DNA of 64,000 nucleotides from an uncultured Porphyromonadaceae bacterium (GTDB lineage: Bacteria > Bacteroidota > Bacteroidia > Bacteroidales > Muribaculaceae), in contig CABUVO010000021.1 in NCBI GenBank assembly GCA_902495075.1, positions 1-64,000 of the forward strand, given 5' to 3'. This document shows, piece by piece, positions 24,872 through 35,032 of this stretch. Made by a program: the position numbers and the translations under genes. Each line of letters starts with the position of its first letter. Position 1 is the first letter of the stretch. The notes under the pieces were generated by a model. The model worked only from the letters and a program-made list of their open reading frames with translations. It was not told the origin of the DNA and did no database searches.

Positions 24872-27800
24872 TTGAAACGGTTTTATAAACATATTAGAAT
24901 ATCACGTGCCATAATCACAATTATGGCAATTGCACTAAGTTTTACCCAAGGTTATACTCTTAACACTGAGCACTATGCGCAAAATTCCGTACTTTCGCAA
25001 GGACGTTGGGTAAAAATCAAGGTCAATGCGACAGGCATGCAACTTATCTCCAACTCCGACCTAAAGGCGATGGGGTTCTCAAACGCAGATAAAGTAAACG
25101 TTTACGGCACGGGAGGCAGAATGGTGCGGGAAGCACTCTCAGCCGATATGCCGGATGATCTTCCTCTGCTTCCCAGCATACGCACTCCAAAAGGTATCGT
25201 TTTCTTTGGAGTTGACAACATGACATGGACACCGACATCCAATGGTCTATACAGTCACGTCTTGAATCCTTATTGTGGAGAAAGTCTTTATTTTGTATCT
25301 GACCGGGAGATAGAGAAACCGGAAACTTCAAAAGCACCGGCATCTCCTATAAAAGGGACTCACGTGAACACATCGTTCACTGCCCGACAGGCATACGAAC
25401 GCGATATTCAGGCTCCTTCGCAAGAGGGAAGAATGCTCCTCGGCGAAGACTTCCGCACAAATAAATCACAGAAATTCAATTTTTCTCTTCCGGGAATGTC
25501 ATCAGATGAAGTGACGGCAAGAGTTACCTTTGGAGCCAAGACAACCAACGGATCATCTTCCCTGATAATCACCGCAAACGGCACACGCCTCCCTTCAACA
25601 TCTTCCGACAGGATAGATGGATGCAACGACAGTGAATTCATAAAAACAACATCCACAACCAAATCTTTTAACATTGATTCCGAAAATCTGTCGTTATTGA
25701 TAGATTATTCATATTCAGGAGCACTTTTCACCGCTCGCCTTGACCATATAGAAGTGTTTTATAACCGCAACCTCAACCTGTCTTCCGGTGAATTGCATTT
25801 TTATGATACTTTCAACGGAGAGACCGTGGAGATCAGCGGATGCACGACTGAGACTCGAATCTGGGATGTAACAGACCCATGCAAGGCTATGGAAGTTGAT
25901 TTCTCTCTTGAAGGGAGCAACGCATATTTCACTCCGCAATCCGGATATCATGAATATGTTGCTTTCAACCCGGCAGCCATCAGCCGCGCAATCACACGGA
26001 GCGTCATCGTTAAGAATCAAGACATTCATTCCATGCCAACACCCGATATGGTGATTGTGGCATATGCAGAATATGCCTCAGCAGCCAACCGCATCGCGAA
26101 GCTGCATGAGGAAACCGATGGTTTCAACGTATTGGTTCTGACCCCGGAATCCATCTATAATGAATTTTCAGGAGGACATCCAGATGTCGGTGCATTCCGC
26201 AAGATGTTAAAAATGTGGCATGACCGCGGTGGCGAACGCCGCATCCGCTATTGTCTTCTTTTAGGACGCGGATCATATGACACAAAGATGGTATCGACAG
26301 GAATCCGAGGTGCAGGTTACCGTCCTTTACCTTTGTGGCAATCGCCTACAGGCATTTCGGAATCTTCTGCATTCTCCACTGACGATATTATCGGAATGCT
26401 TGACGATACCGATGAAGATACTTTCAATATTAGAAGCGCGCAGATGCAGGTTGCAGTCGGACGTCTACCGGTAACGAGCGTCAAGGAAGCGGAAGATATG
26501 GCGGCAAAACTTGAGAAATATATAAAGAACCCGACATATGGAGCGTGGCGCAACAGAGTGATGCTTATAGCTGATGACCAAGACAATGCATTGCACCTCA
26601 AACAGACCGAAGATGTCTACAAAAGATTATCCGCCAACGCGCCCCATTATCAGTATGAGAAAGTCTATCTCGATGCATACCCGCTTGTATCTTCAAGTGT
26701 TGGCATGACCTACCCCGCCGCAAAGGAACGCATGATGAGACTCTTCAACGAGGGCGTGATATATACAAATTATATCGGACACGCTTCGCCGACATCATGG
26801 ACGCATGAGAAACTTCTCACGTGGAACGACATAATATCCTTCACGAATCCGAATCTTACGTTCTACTATGGAGCCACCTGCTCTTTTGGCACATGGGACG
26901 CAGATAATATAAGTGGAGCGGAAAAACTCGTTCTAAATCCAACAGCAGGATTCATAGGAGCAATATGTCCAAGTCGAACTGTATATATGTCGCAAAACGG
27001 CACTCTCAGCAATTATATGGCAGACTGGATGCTTACATCTGATCCTGACAACGAAGTTTTCCGTGTCGGGGATGTTTTTGTAAAAGCAAAGAATTCATAT
27101 ATCGACGACAACAAACTGCGTTATTGCCTTATATCCGATCCGGCACTGCGCATTCCGAAACCGTCAAGACAGGTGGTGATAGAAAGTATAAACGATGTCA
27201 ACATCACAACCTCTCTCGAAACGCCCGAACTTAAGGCTCTCTCGAAAGTAAGGCTCAAGGGATATGTCGCCACTCCTGATGGTGCTACTATTGGAGATTT
27301 CAACGGCACTGTAATGATTGATCTTTATGACGCAGAGAAAGCAGTGGTGACATTAGGCAATGGTAAAGATGGAGCCGTTGAGACGTATAATGACCGTCAG
27401 ACCAAGCTTGCCTCAGTATCTGCAAAAGTTGCAAACGGACAATGGGAGGCAACGCTCCTTATGCCGGCAGAGATTGAAGGCAATTACAGCCCTGCCCGCA
27501 TATGCGGCTACGCATGGAGCGATGAAGGTAAAGAGGCACAAGGTTCTACCGAATCTTTATATGTCTACGGTTATGAGGAAGTGGAGACACCTGACACAAA
27601 AGGTCCGGAAATAAAGACAATGTATCTTAACTATCCGGATTTCACGGAAGGGATGATGGTCAATGCCAATCCTGTGGTTCATGCTTCATTCAGCGACGAG
27701 TCGGGTATCAATGTTTCCGAAGCGGGTATCGGCCATAAGATGTCGATTACTCTCGACGGAGACAAAATCTTCGATGACGTCTATATGTATTATACTCCGG

Positions 27801-28258
27801 ATCCGGAGAATCCTCTCGGAGGATATATCGCATATCCAGTCACCGATCTCGTATCTGGTGAACATACAATAAAACTTACCGTATACGACAATGCAAACAA
27901 TGCGTCATCAAAATCTTTGACATTCAGTGTCGGTGCCATCAAGGATCCTGTGATCCGCAACCTTGCCACCGACGTGAACCCCGCCTCTACAAGCGTGGTC
28001 TTCTCTGTGGCTGTGGATCAGCCCAACACAAAGATGAAATGCCGCCTGGAAGTCTTTGAATTATCAGGTAGAAGGGTATGGAGTTCCGACGATTCGATAC
28101 TCAGTGATATGCAAGGCGGCATACAGACACGATGGGATCTTAAAGACGAAGCAGGACGACGCGTGGCAAGAGGCATATATCTCTATCGCGCAACGGTTGA
28201 GACTCCTGATGGAATGTACAGCTCTCAAACCAAAAAGCTTGCTGTGACCGCACAGTAA
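24872..28258 (+). CDS. porU: Type IX secretion sortase PorU-like C25 protease
   Basis: A 1128-residue exported protein of the gingipain (C25) family. A TTG at 24872 is the best start because it gives a full signal peptide (basic KRFYKHIRISR, then a hydrophobic core); the first ATG would leave none. An N-terminal beta-rich region precedes the caspase-like C25 domain (about 390-770) with catalytic His637 (YIGHASPTSW) and Cys670 (YGATCSFGTWD). The C-terminus is a FlgD-like Ig fold ending in a sorting-type domain. PorU removes the C-terminal signal of type IX cargo and attaches it to the surface. Of the two C25 genes here, this one has motifs closest to PorU as I remember it, although the second is the one next to porV. 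rex follows 2 nt later. Confidence 0.82.
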   Translation: MKRFYKHIRISRAIITIMAIALSFTQGYTLNTEHYAQNSVLSQGRWVKIKVNATGMQLISNSDLKAMGFSNADKVNVYGTGGRMVREALSADMPDDLPLLPSIRTPKGIVFFGVDNMTWTPTSNGLYSHVLNPYCGESLYFVSDREIEKPETSKAPASPIKGTHVNTSFTARQAYERDIQAPSQEGRMLLGEDFRTNKSQKFNFSLPGMSSDEVTARVTFGAKTTNGSSSLIITANGTRLPSTSSDRIDGCNDSEFIKTTSTTKSFNIDSENLSLLIDYSYSGALFTARLDHIEVFYNRNLNLSSGELHFYDTFNGETVEISGCTTETRIWDVTDPCKAMEVDFSLEGSNAYFTPQSGYHEYVAFNPAAISRAITRSVIVKNQDIHSMPTPDMVIVAYAEYASAANRIAKLHEETDGFNVLVLTPESIYNEFSGGHPDVGAFRKMLKMWHDRGGERRIRYCLLLGRGSYDTKMVSTGIRGAGYRPLPLWQSPTGISESSAFSTDDIIGMLDDTDEDTFNIRSAQMQVAVGRLPVTSVKEAEDMAAKLEKYIKNPTYGAWRNRVMLIADDQDNALHLKQTEDVYKRLSANAPHYQYEKVYLDAYPLVSSSVGMTYPAAKERMMRLFNEGVIYTNYIGHASPTSWTHEKLLTWNDIISFTNPNLTFYYGATCSFGTWDADNISGAEKLVLNPTAGFIGAICPSRTVYMSQNGTLSNYMADWMLTSDPDNEVFRVGDVFVKAKNSYIDDNKLRYCLISDPALRIPKPSRQVVIESINDVNITTSLETPELKALSKVRLKGYVATPDGATIGDFNGTVMIDLYDAEKAVVTLGNGKDGAVETYNDRQTKLASVSAKVANGQWEATLLMPAEIEGNYSPARICGYAWSDEGKEAQGSTESLYVYGYEEVETPDTKGPEIKTMYLNYPDFTEGMMVNANPVVHASFSDESGINVSEAGIGHKMSITLDGDKIFDDVYMYYTPDPENPLGGYIAYPVTDLVSGEHTIKLTVYDNANNASSKSLTFSVGAIKDPVIRNLATDVNPASTSVVFSVAVDQPNTKMKCRLEVFELSGRRVWSSDDSILSDMQGGIQTRWDLKDEAGRRVARGIYLYRATVETPDGMYSSQTKKLAVTAQ

Positions 28259-28281
28259 AAATGCTGTTTAAAATTATGATT

Positions 28282-28929
28282 ATGAACGAAGATAATAATC
28301 TTATATTGCCGGAGCCTACACTTAGAAGGCTTCCGTGGTATCTCGCATATGTGGAGATTCTTAAAGCCAGTGGCGTTGAGAATGTGAGTTCTACTCAGAT
28401 TTCACGCGCATTGAGCATCGATGCCTCCCAGATTGCTAAAGATTTGTCTTTCCTCAATATAAATGGCAAAACAAGAATCGGATATGAAGTCAATGCCCTT
28501 GTGGAAGCATTGTCTGACTTTCTTGGCTTCACTCGCTCCCACAAGGCATACGTTATCGGCACCGGGAGTCTTGGGAAAGCACTGATCCGTGACTCGGGAC
28601 TCTCGAATTATGGTCTTGAGATTGTGGCTGGTTTTGATGTAAATCCTGAAATTATCTCACGCACGGACCTTGGTGTACCAATATATCATATCGACAAAAT
28701 CTATGAGGTGATGGAAGAAAATCCCGCTTCAATCGGCATATTGACAGTGCCTGCGCAATCGGCGCAAGAGTGTGCCGACATAGCGATAGGTGCCGGTATC
28801 AAAGCAATCTGGAATTTCTCTCCTTACAGGGTTAAGGTCGCTGAAGGAGTAGTGATGGCAAACACATCGATATACGCTCACCTCGCACTTATATTCAACC
28901 GTCTTGAAGAAAGACATTCAAGAAATTGA
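28282..28929 (+). CDS. rex: Redox-sensing transcriptional repressor Rex
   Basis: A 215-residue NADH/NAD+-responsive repressor. A winged helix (about 8-75, with LPEPTLRRLPWY and STQISRALSIDASQIAKDL) precedes a Rossmann domain with GTGSLGKAL for NAD(H). An earlier in-frame ATG at 28261 is possible; 28282 is chosen because the family motif follows it closely. Rex usually represses fermentation and respiration genes when NADH is low. Here it sits between two C25 proteases and its 3' end is 19 nt from the next gene, so it appears to share their transcript. Confidence 0.92.
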   Translation: MNEDNNLILPEPTLRRLPWYLAYVEILKASGVENVSSTQISRALSIDASQIAKDLSFLNINGKTRIGYEVNALVEALSDFLGFTRSHKAYVIGTGSLGKALIRDSGLSNYGLEIVAGFDVNPEIISRTDLGVPIYHIDKIYEVMEENPASIGILTVPAQSAQECADIAIGAGIKAIWNFSPYRVKVAEGVVMANTSIYAHLALIFNRLEERHSRN

Positions 28930-28948
28930 CCTCTGCACATCGTTAGAA

Positions 28949-29530
28949 ATGAAAATATTCAATATTATCGGAAGATACAGTGACGTTCCTGAACAAGAAA
29001 TCAACTGGTATATGCTTCAGGACTCGACTGTGATTCGTTCTGACAACCCTTTTTTTGTTCCGGATTTTGACACCGAGTTCCGATTATATCCCTCTTTAGC
29101 GATACGAATCGACAGACTCGGAAAATCCATCGCGCCAAAATTCGCCCACAGATATTATGCGCAAGTAACTCTTGCTGCTACTGTAAGAGCGGAAAATATA
29201 CTTTCTGAACTGCGGGCAAAAGGATTGCCATGGGACAAGGCAATATCATTCGACCGCTGCTGCATGCTCGGTGATTTCAGACCGATAGAAAACATAGACA
29301 CGGCAAAGGGGATATTCTTCCATATCGGAGATTGTACACGCGAAATATCTCGCGACGGATTTAAATCAGACGTTGACAAAATAATTTCACTTGTAAGTGA
29401 AAACAACATACTCAAGATGGGAGACATCATACTTCTCACAGGAGATGAAACCGGAATCAGACTTAAACCCGGGCAGAATCTCTATGCTGAAATTGACTCC
29501 GACAAACTACTTGAAATCAGAATCAAATGA
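28949..29530 (+). CDS. FAH-fold protein, apparently lacking metal ligands
   Basis: A 193-residue protein starting at the ATG at 28949 (MKIFNIIGRYSDVPEQEINWY). The central part, FFVPDFDTEFRLYPSLAIRIDRLG and then IAPKFAHRYYAQVT, follows the fumarylacetoacetate hydrolase family proteins of Bacteroidetes. In the relatives I remember, an E-x-E pair and a following Asp bind the metal; at those places this protein has Tyr47, Ser49 and Thr78 (counted from this start). It may therefore be a non-enzymatic member. It lies between rex and the second C25 gene and overlaps the latter by 4 nt (ATGA). Confidence 0.7.
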   Translation: MKIFNIIGRYSDVPEQEINWYMLQDSTVIRSDNPFFVPDFDTEFRLYPSLAIRIDRLGKSIAPKFAHRYYAQVTLAATVRAENILSELRAKGLPWDKAISFDRCCMLGDFRPIENIDTAKGIFFHIGDCTREISRDGFKSDVDKIISLVSENNILKMGDIILLTGDETGIRLKPGQNLYAEIDSDKLLEIRIK

Positions 29531-32500
29531 AAACAAAGCGAATAATTGCATTATCACTTTTATGCCTCGGAATGCTGACCTCTTTAACGGCAAAAGGGGA
29601 ATATACATTCCGGAATGAGTCAAAACTCGCAACGGGGAAATGGATAAAAGTTGAGATTGAATCTACTGGCCTATACCAGATACCATATTCAACGCTTCGC
29701 GAAATGGGATTTGAGAACCCTGCTGAAGTTGGTGTTTACGGAAAGGGAGGCGGACTTCTTTCCGTGAATTTCACATCTGCCAAGGAAGGAATACCCTACA
29801 CTGACGACATAGATAAGATTGCCGTGATCCATGAAAACGAATCTCTGTATTTCTACGGCAAAGGTGTTGAAGACATACAATTTGAAGCAAAAAGTGCACC
29901 TCTTTTCAAACGGGGCACACCTAACCTATATTCCAATACGGCCTATTATTTTCTGTCAGATATAGACACGCCTCTGCTTGCAGCCGAATCTCAGTATGAC
30001 GGGAATGGTTCTCTACTAAATACCGGCTGGGGATATATATATCATGAAGCCGATCTGGAACAAAACTCAACAGGCACCGGACAGCTTTTCTGGGGAGAGA
30101 GTTTCCTTGACGGGAAATCCACCCTAAGCTGGACAGTTCCATCACCTTGGCTCGTATCAGGTACTGGCAGACTCATGTGCAGACTCTACACATCCCCTGG
30201 GTCATCAGTATCCGGCAACATAGAAATCAGCAATGCCGACCAACCTGTTTCAATAAACAGGGCAAAAGGCAACAACGATGTATTCTATAACTGCCCTTTA
30301 ACATTACCTCTCACCTACAACCTCCAGGAGTCAGACAATATGACCCTGAGCATTACAGCCACAGGAAGTGATCCTGACTTCCTGAATCTTGATTACTGGC
30401 TTCTCTCCTATCAGAAAAAACTTCCAGATGAATCAGATCTAAAGGGGAAGGCGGCAGAACAATACTCATTCTCATTAACAGCTAACCAGAGCTACAGTTG
30501 TCAGCTCGGCAGCGGACTTCGGTTCCTTGATGTCACTGACCCAGGAGCCATCAAACGCGGCAAACGCAATGAAAGTAATCCCATGATTACCGGATTCACG
30601 GCGTCTTCCCCAAGCACATCAGCAATCATATATGATCCCAATGTAAAACAGCTTGAAATCAAAAGTTGGGAAAAAGTAGAGAATATAAATCTGCATGCAT
30701 TGAAGGAAGAAGGTGCCGAGCTGCTTATAATCACGGTGCCGCGCTTCCGTTCTTTTGCCGAACGTATCGCCGGTCTACACCGCGATTACGAAAACATCAA
30801 GGTGGCAGTTGCCACTCCTGAAGAAATCTATAATGAATTCTCATCAGGTACACCGGATCCTATGGCATACCGCGCTATTGCAAGAATGCTGTATGATTCA
30901 AAAGGAAGCAGACTCAAGAACATTCTTCTCTTAGGACCAAGCGACAGAAACCTTCGACGCGAAATAGAGGGAGAAACAAAATTTGATCGTATTATCGGTC
31001 TACAACAAGCAACCGTAACTCCCGGACGCGCGGCAAGTCCGGGATATGACTTCTATGGAATCATAATAGATGAGATTGACGAAGAGAGATTATACACAAA
31101 TATAATGAATGTTGGTGTTGGATTGCTGTCATGCGAAACAGACAATGAATGCGAACGCGCCATCCGCAAGATAGAGGAGTATCTTTCAGACGACACCCAG
31201 GCTTGGAGGGTAAACGAAACTCTGACAGTAGGCGGATTACACGACAATCACACTCACGACAAGCAGGCTGAAGATTACGGAAACCTTATACGTAATTACA
31301 CTGGAATTAGCGGCATAGCGCATACGACAATAGCTGTGGATGCTTACGGGAATAAAGACGCTCAGCGCATGTTTACCCAAACACTTGAAAACGGGAAAAT
31401 ATTCTCTGTCTGGTTTGGACATGGAGGTCGCGCTATGCTGGGACAGGACAAGAACTTTTTCACCACTTCCGAAGCTGTCAGTCTCAAAAACAGTCATCTC
31501 GGGTTCATGTATATGGGCGGATGTGACTTTTCTCTGCCCGACATCCGTGCCCGCGGTCTTGGAGAAACTATTGTGCTCGATTCCGAAAGAGGGATGGCAG
31601 GAGCTATTGTCAGCACACGCACGGCATGGTCAAACCAAAATTATGATCTTGGCAAGAGAATACTTGACGGATGGCTAAAGCCGGCAAATACCGATGTCTC
31701 TCCTACAATAGGAGAGGTATATGCAAAAGCCAAATCAAACGCATCTTCCGCAAACTCTCTTACATTTGTCCTTGCCGGAGACCCTGCTTTGAAAATACCG
31801 TCACCGCTGAGAATGGTCAAGATGTCAGACTTTTCCGCTTCGCCAGGTGAAAAGATTATAATAGACGGTGCCATTACGGACAAGAATGGCAATCCCGACA
31901 ATTCATTCAACGGCAAGGTTGTGCTTAAACTTATGGAGCCTGCAATAACGCTAAGATCAAAAGACTACGTTACCCACACGGGCACAACTCCGGTAAAAGT
32001 GACGACAAACGGAGAAACGACAACTGTATATTATACCCTTGATGTTACATACGACACCAACCTGATCACAGCCGCGGAAGCGGACGTTGAATCCGGTAAG
32101 TTCTCTGTTTCCATGGTTATCCCCAAAGAGAGCACTGCCTTTACGGATCAAAATCTGAAACTCCACGCCGGCGTATTCGACAAGTCAAGATGGCTCGGAG
32201 GATCGGGCGCTGCAACCATATCCATTACAAGTGCTCCATCTGAAAACACACAGATTGACATCGTAGCACCTGTCGTAAATGCGACATACGACAACAACCG
32301 TCAGATTGTTATTGTGGAAGCATCAGATGAAACATCACTCCCGCTTTCTCCATCCGCATATGCCGTAACCCTTGATGGCAGACCTTCCTCTATGATGACT
32401 GAAACATATGATGAGGATGGCAATTCCGGCAAAACATTTTCCGGCTATACGGATATTTATGATCTTGCTGACGGAAAGCATACCTACTCGGTGACTGCAA

Positions 32501-32841
32501 GAGACATCGCAGGCAACAACGTCACTACTGAAATTGAATTTGTCAAAGAACCCCGCAAAGCGCCTCTTTCCCTTATTCTCTCTTCTAAAGCTGTGGTTGA
32601 TGATATCGAAATATGTGTCGAAGGCGATGATAATCCCGGCTCGCTGGAGTATGAAATCCGCAATACAAATGGCGAAACTGTAATGAGCCGTATCGGTGCA
32701 TTCACATCCATTACTTGGGATTGCCGCGATTCAAAAGGGAACAAAGTTTCACCTGGTCTATACCGCATAAGGGTTCGCTCTACAGAGGGATCCGTTTCTA
32801 CAAAATATTCGGAATGGGCTAATTTTGCAATATTGCAATAA
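29527..32841 (+). CDS. Second C25-family protease, PorU paralogue upstream of porV
   Basis: A 1104-residue exported protein with a signal peptide (MKTKRIIALSLLCLGMLTSL). It shares its architecture with the gene at 24872: beta-rich N-terminus, C25 domain, Ig-like region, FlgD-type C-terminal domain. The candidate catalytic pair is His632 (WFGHGGRAM) and Cys666 (MGGCDFS), both present, but the surrounding motifs differ from the first copy. It directly precedes porV, the position held by porU in Porphyromonas, so either paralogue could be the working sortase. Its start overlaps the FAH-fold gene by 4 nt. Role: type IX export or cell-surface attachment (inference). Confidence 0.82.
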   Translation: MKTKRIIALSLLCLGMLTSLTAKGEYTFRNESKLATGKWIKVEIESTGLYQIPYSTLREMGFENPAEVGVYGKGGGLLSVNFTSAKEGIPYTDDIDKIAVIHENESLYFYGKGVEDIQFEAKSAPLFKRGTPNLYSNTAYYFLSDIDTPLLAAESQYDGNGSLLNTGWGYIYHEADLEQNSTGTGQLFWGESFLDGKSTLSWTVPSPWLVSGTGRLMCRLYTSPGSSVSGNIEISNADQPVSINRAKGNNDVFYNCPLTLPLTYNLQESDNMTLSITATGSDPDFLNLDYWLLSYQKKLPDESDLKGKAAEQYSFSLTANQSYSCQLGSGLRFLDVTDPGAIKRGKRNESNPMITGFTASSPSTSAIIYDPNVKQLEIKSWEKVENINLHALKEEGAELLIITVPRFRSFAERIAGLHRDYENIKVAVATPEEIYNEFSSGTPDPMAYRAIARMLYDSKGSRLKNILLLGPSDRNLRREIEGETKFDRIIGLQQATVTPGRAASPGYDFYGIIIDEIDEERLYTNIMNVGVGLLSCETDNECERAIRKIEEYLSDDTQAWRVNETLTVGGLHDNHTHDKQAEDYGNLIRNYTGISGIAHTTIAVDAYGNKDAQRMFTQTLENGKIFSVWFGHGGRAMLGQDKNFFTTSEAVSLKNSHLGFMYMGGCDFSLPDIRARGLGETIVLDSERGMAGAIVSTRTAWSNQNYDLGKRILDGWLKPANTDVSPTIGEVYAKAKSNASSANSLTFVLAGDPALKIPSPLRMVKMSDFSASPGEKIIIDGAITDKNGNPDNSFNGKVVLKLMEPAITLRSKDYVTHTGTTPVKVTTNGETTTVYYTLDVTYDTNLITAAEADVESGKFSVSMVIPKESTAFTDQNLKLHAGVFDKSRWLGGSGAATISITSAPSENTQIDIVAPVVNATYDNNRQIVIVEASDETSLPLSPSAYAVTLDGRPSSMMTETYDEDGNSGKTFSGYTDIYDLADGKHTYSVTARDIAGNNVTTEIEFVKEPRKAPLSLILSSKAVVDDIEICVEGDDNPGSLEYEIRNTNGETVMSRIGAFTSITWDCRDSKGNKVSPGLYRIRVRSTEGSVSTKYSEWANFAILQ

Positions 32842-32870
32842 AAGCGTTAAAATCGAGTTTAACAATTAGG

Positions 32871-34091
32871 ATGAAAATGAAATATAAAATAGTGTCAATT
32901 CTGACAGCGCTTCTTCTTGGAGGCGCAGCTGTCAGTGCGCAAAATGACATAAAAGACAACGAGTTCAACCCTGTGAACACCGGTGTCACCACCCTCTCCA
33001 TTGCACCTGATGCCAGAGGCAGCTCATTGGGTAATCTTGGAGCCGCCACTGATCCGGATATGAACTCTCAGTTCTGGAACCCTTCAAAATACGCTTTTGG
33101 TTATTCCACCGGAGGATTGTCACTGTCATATACTCCCTGGCTCAGAAAGATTGTCAATGACATCTTTCTTGCCAATCTTGCCGGATACTGGAAACCGGGA
33201 AGCGGTGATAACCAGGCTTTCAGCGCCTCTCTGCGATATTTTTCTCTCGGTGAGGTAACCACCAGCGGATATGAAAGCGAAGGGAACGTGCAGACCATCA
33301 ACCCCTATGAGTTTGCAATCGATCTCGGATATTCACGCAAGCTTTCGGAAAAATTCTCAATGGGAGTGGTGTTACGATATATACTTTCTGACCTGTCATA
33401 TAATGACACCCAAACCGGAGAATCCAACACCGCTGCATCGGCATTCTCCGTTGATCTTTCGGGATATTTTACAACTTATCCAATGATCGGACGCAGTGAA
33501 TGTCAGTTCTCGTGGGGTTTTGACATATCCAATATCGGTACGAAGGTAAGTTACGATCATGGCGCATCCAATGCATTCCTGCCTACCAATCTCCGCCTTG
33601 GAGCTAACTTCATGTTTCCGCTTGCTGATTACAACACCCTTGCATTCGGACTCGATCTGAATAAACTGCTTGTTCCGACCAAACCTCGTCAGAAAGATTA
33701 TGACACTTCGACTCCTGAAGGGCAACAGGAATATGAGGACGCTCTTGACAAATGGGAGACAATGTCTCCAATCACGGGTATCTTCAAAAGTTTTACGGAT
33801 GCACCCGGCGGCATCAAGGAAGAGCTTCAGGAAATTGGAGTGAGTTTTGGCGCTGAATACGCCTACAACCAACAATTTTTTGTGCGTGCAGGATATAATT
33901 ACGAGCATGCCAATAAGGGAGGCAGAAGCTATTTCGCTTTCGGAGCCGGGTTCTCTCTTAATGTGGTGCAGCTCGATGCATCATATATGCTCGCAACGGC
34001 GCAGAGTTCTCCCCTTGACCAGACCTTGCGTTTCACGCTGACTTTCGACATGGATGGTCTCCGCGACCTCCTCGGCAAACGAAGAAAATAA
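32871..34091 (+). CDS. porV: Type IX secretion outer-membrane protein PorV (LptO)
   Basis: A 406-residue outer-membrane beta-barrel of the FadL-like PorV family, with a signal peptide ending near VSAQ. The early NTGVTTLSIAPDARGSSLGNLGAAT segment (in two parts) is the PorV hallmark. In P. gingivalis PorV shuttles type IX cargo from the translocon to the PorU sortase. It follows the second C25 gene by 29 nt, matching the porU-porV order of other Bacteroidetes. A heptamer hairpin tract begins 4 nt after its stop codon. Confidence 0.92.
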   Translation: MKMKYKIVSILTALLLGGAAVSAQNDIKDNEFNPVNTGVTTLSIAPDARGSSLGNLGAATDPDMNSQFWNPSKYAFGYSTGGLSLSYTPWLRKIVNDIFLANLAGYWKPGSGDNQAFSASLRYFSLGEVTTSGYESEGNVQTINPYEFAIDLGYSRKLSEKFSMGVVLRYILSDLSYNDTQTGESNTAASAFSVDLSGYFTTYPMIGRSECQFSWGFDISNIGTKVSYDHGASNAFLPTNLRLGANFMFPLADYNTLAFGLDLNKLLVPTKPRQKDYDTSTPEGQQEYEDALDKWETMSPITGIFKSFTDAPGGIKEELQEIGVSFGAEYAYNQQFFVRAGYNYEHANKGGRSYFAFGAGFSLNVVQLDASYMLATAQSSPLDQTLRFTLTFDMDGLRDLLGKRRK

Positions 34092-34095
34092 TTTG

Positions 34096-34174
34096 AGGCG
34101 TTAGGTTTTAGGCATTAGGCATTATAAACTTTGCCAAAGAAACCTAAGACCTAAAGCCTAAAACCTAAAACCCC
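34096..34174. repeat. Heptamer inverted tract between porV and lgt
   Basis: The left arm has units GCGTTAG, GTTTTAG, GCATTAG; the right arm has ACCTAAG, ACCTAAA, GCCTAAA, ACCTAAA. The arms are complementary and can form a large stem. It may end the porV transcript, though no T-tract follows. Confidence 0.82.
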
Positions 34175-34180
34175 AATAAA

Positions 34181-35023
34181 ATGCTAAACATAATATATTG
34201 GAATGCTAATCCGATCCTTTTCTCTCTCGGTCCAATCTCAGTGAGATGGTATGGACTGATGTTCGCAATCGGATTCACCATCGGTTATTGGCTCGTGGCT
34301 AAAATGTTCCGCCACGAAGGAGCTCCTGAAAAATGGCTTGGGACATTGTTGATTTATGTCGTAATCGCAACAATTGTCGGCTCGCGCCTTGGACACGTTT
34401 TCTTTTATGAATGGGGATATTATTCACAACACCCCGCCGAGATATTCAAAATATGGGAAGGAGGACTTGCAAGCCATGGAGGCACGATTGCCAATATAGT
34501 AGCCCTTTTCCTCTTTTCTTGGTTTGTTTCCAAGAAACCTGCTTCATGGGTTTTCGACAAGATCGTGATAGCAATTGCCCTTGTCGGCGGACTCATCCGT
34601 CTTGGAAATCTTATGAACAGTGAAATATACGGTGGTCCCACCGACCTGCCATGGGGATTCGTATTCCTTCGTAACGGAGAATCCGTGCCGGCGCACCCCA
34701 CGCAGATCTATGAAGCCCTCTGCTATTTCCTTCTGTTTGGTTTATTGATGTGGATGTATTGGAAAAAGAATGCGGAAGAGCGCCCCTGGCTGATCACGGG
34801 TGTATTCTTTATCGGTATATTCCTCCCCCGCTTCCTCATCGAATATGTGAAGAATGTGCAGGTTCAGTCGGAATATGAAATGATTGCAACCTACGGCATG
34901 AACCTTGGACAAATGCTCAGCATACCTTTTATTCTTTTAGGCGTATTCCTTGTGATATGGGCGATGACACATCCCCGCCAACACTTCAAATTCCCCAACA
35001 AGTTCGCCGACGAAAAAAAATAA
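34181..35023 (+). CDS. lgt: Prolipoprotein diacylglyceryl transferase
   Basis: A 280-residue inner-membrane enzyme that transfers diacylglycerol from phosphatidylglycerol to the lipobox cysteine of prelipoproteins, the first step of lipoprotein maturation. It has about seven hydrophobic segments and the family motifs SVRWYGLMFA, WEGGLASHGG, GGLIRLGNLMNSE and PAHPTQIYEA. It ends 9 nt from the convergent sufS stop codon. Confidence 0.95.
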   Translation: MLNIIYWNANPILFSLGPISVRWYGLMFAIGFTIGYWLVAKMFRHEGAPEKWLGTLLIYVVIATIVGSRLGHVFFYEWGYYSQHPAEIFKIWEGGLASHGGTIANIVALFLFSWFVSKKPASWVFDKIVIAIALVGGLIRLGNLMNSEIYGGPTDLPWGFVFLRNGESVPAHPTQIYEALCYFLLFGLLMWMYWKKNAEERPWLITGVFFIGIFLPRFLIEYVKNVQVQSEYEMIATYGMNLGQMLSIPFILLGVFLVIWAMTHPRQHFKFPNKFADEKK

Positions 35024-35032
35024 TAGCAACGA

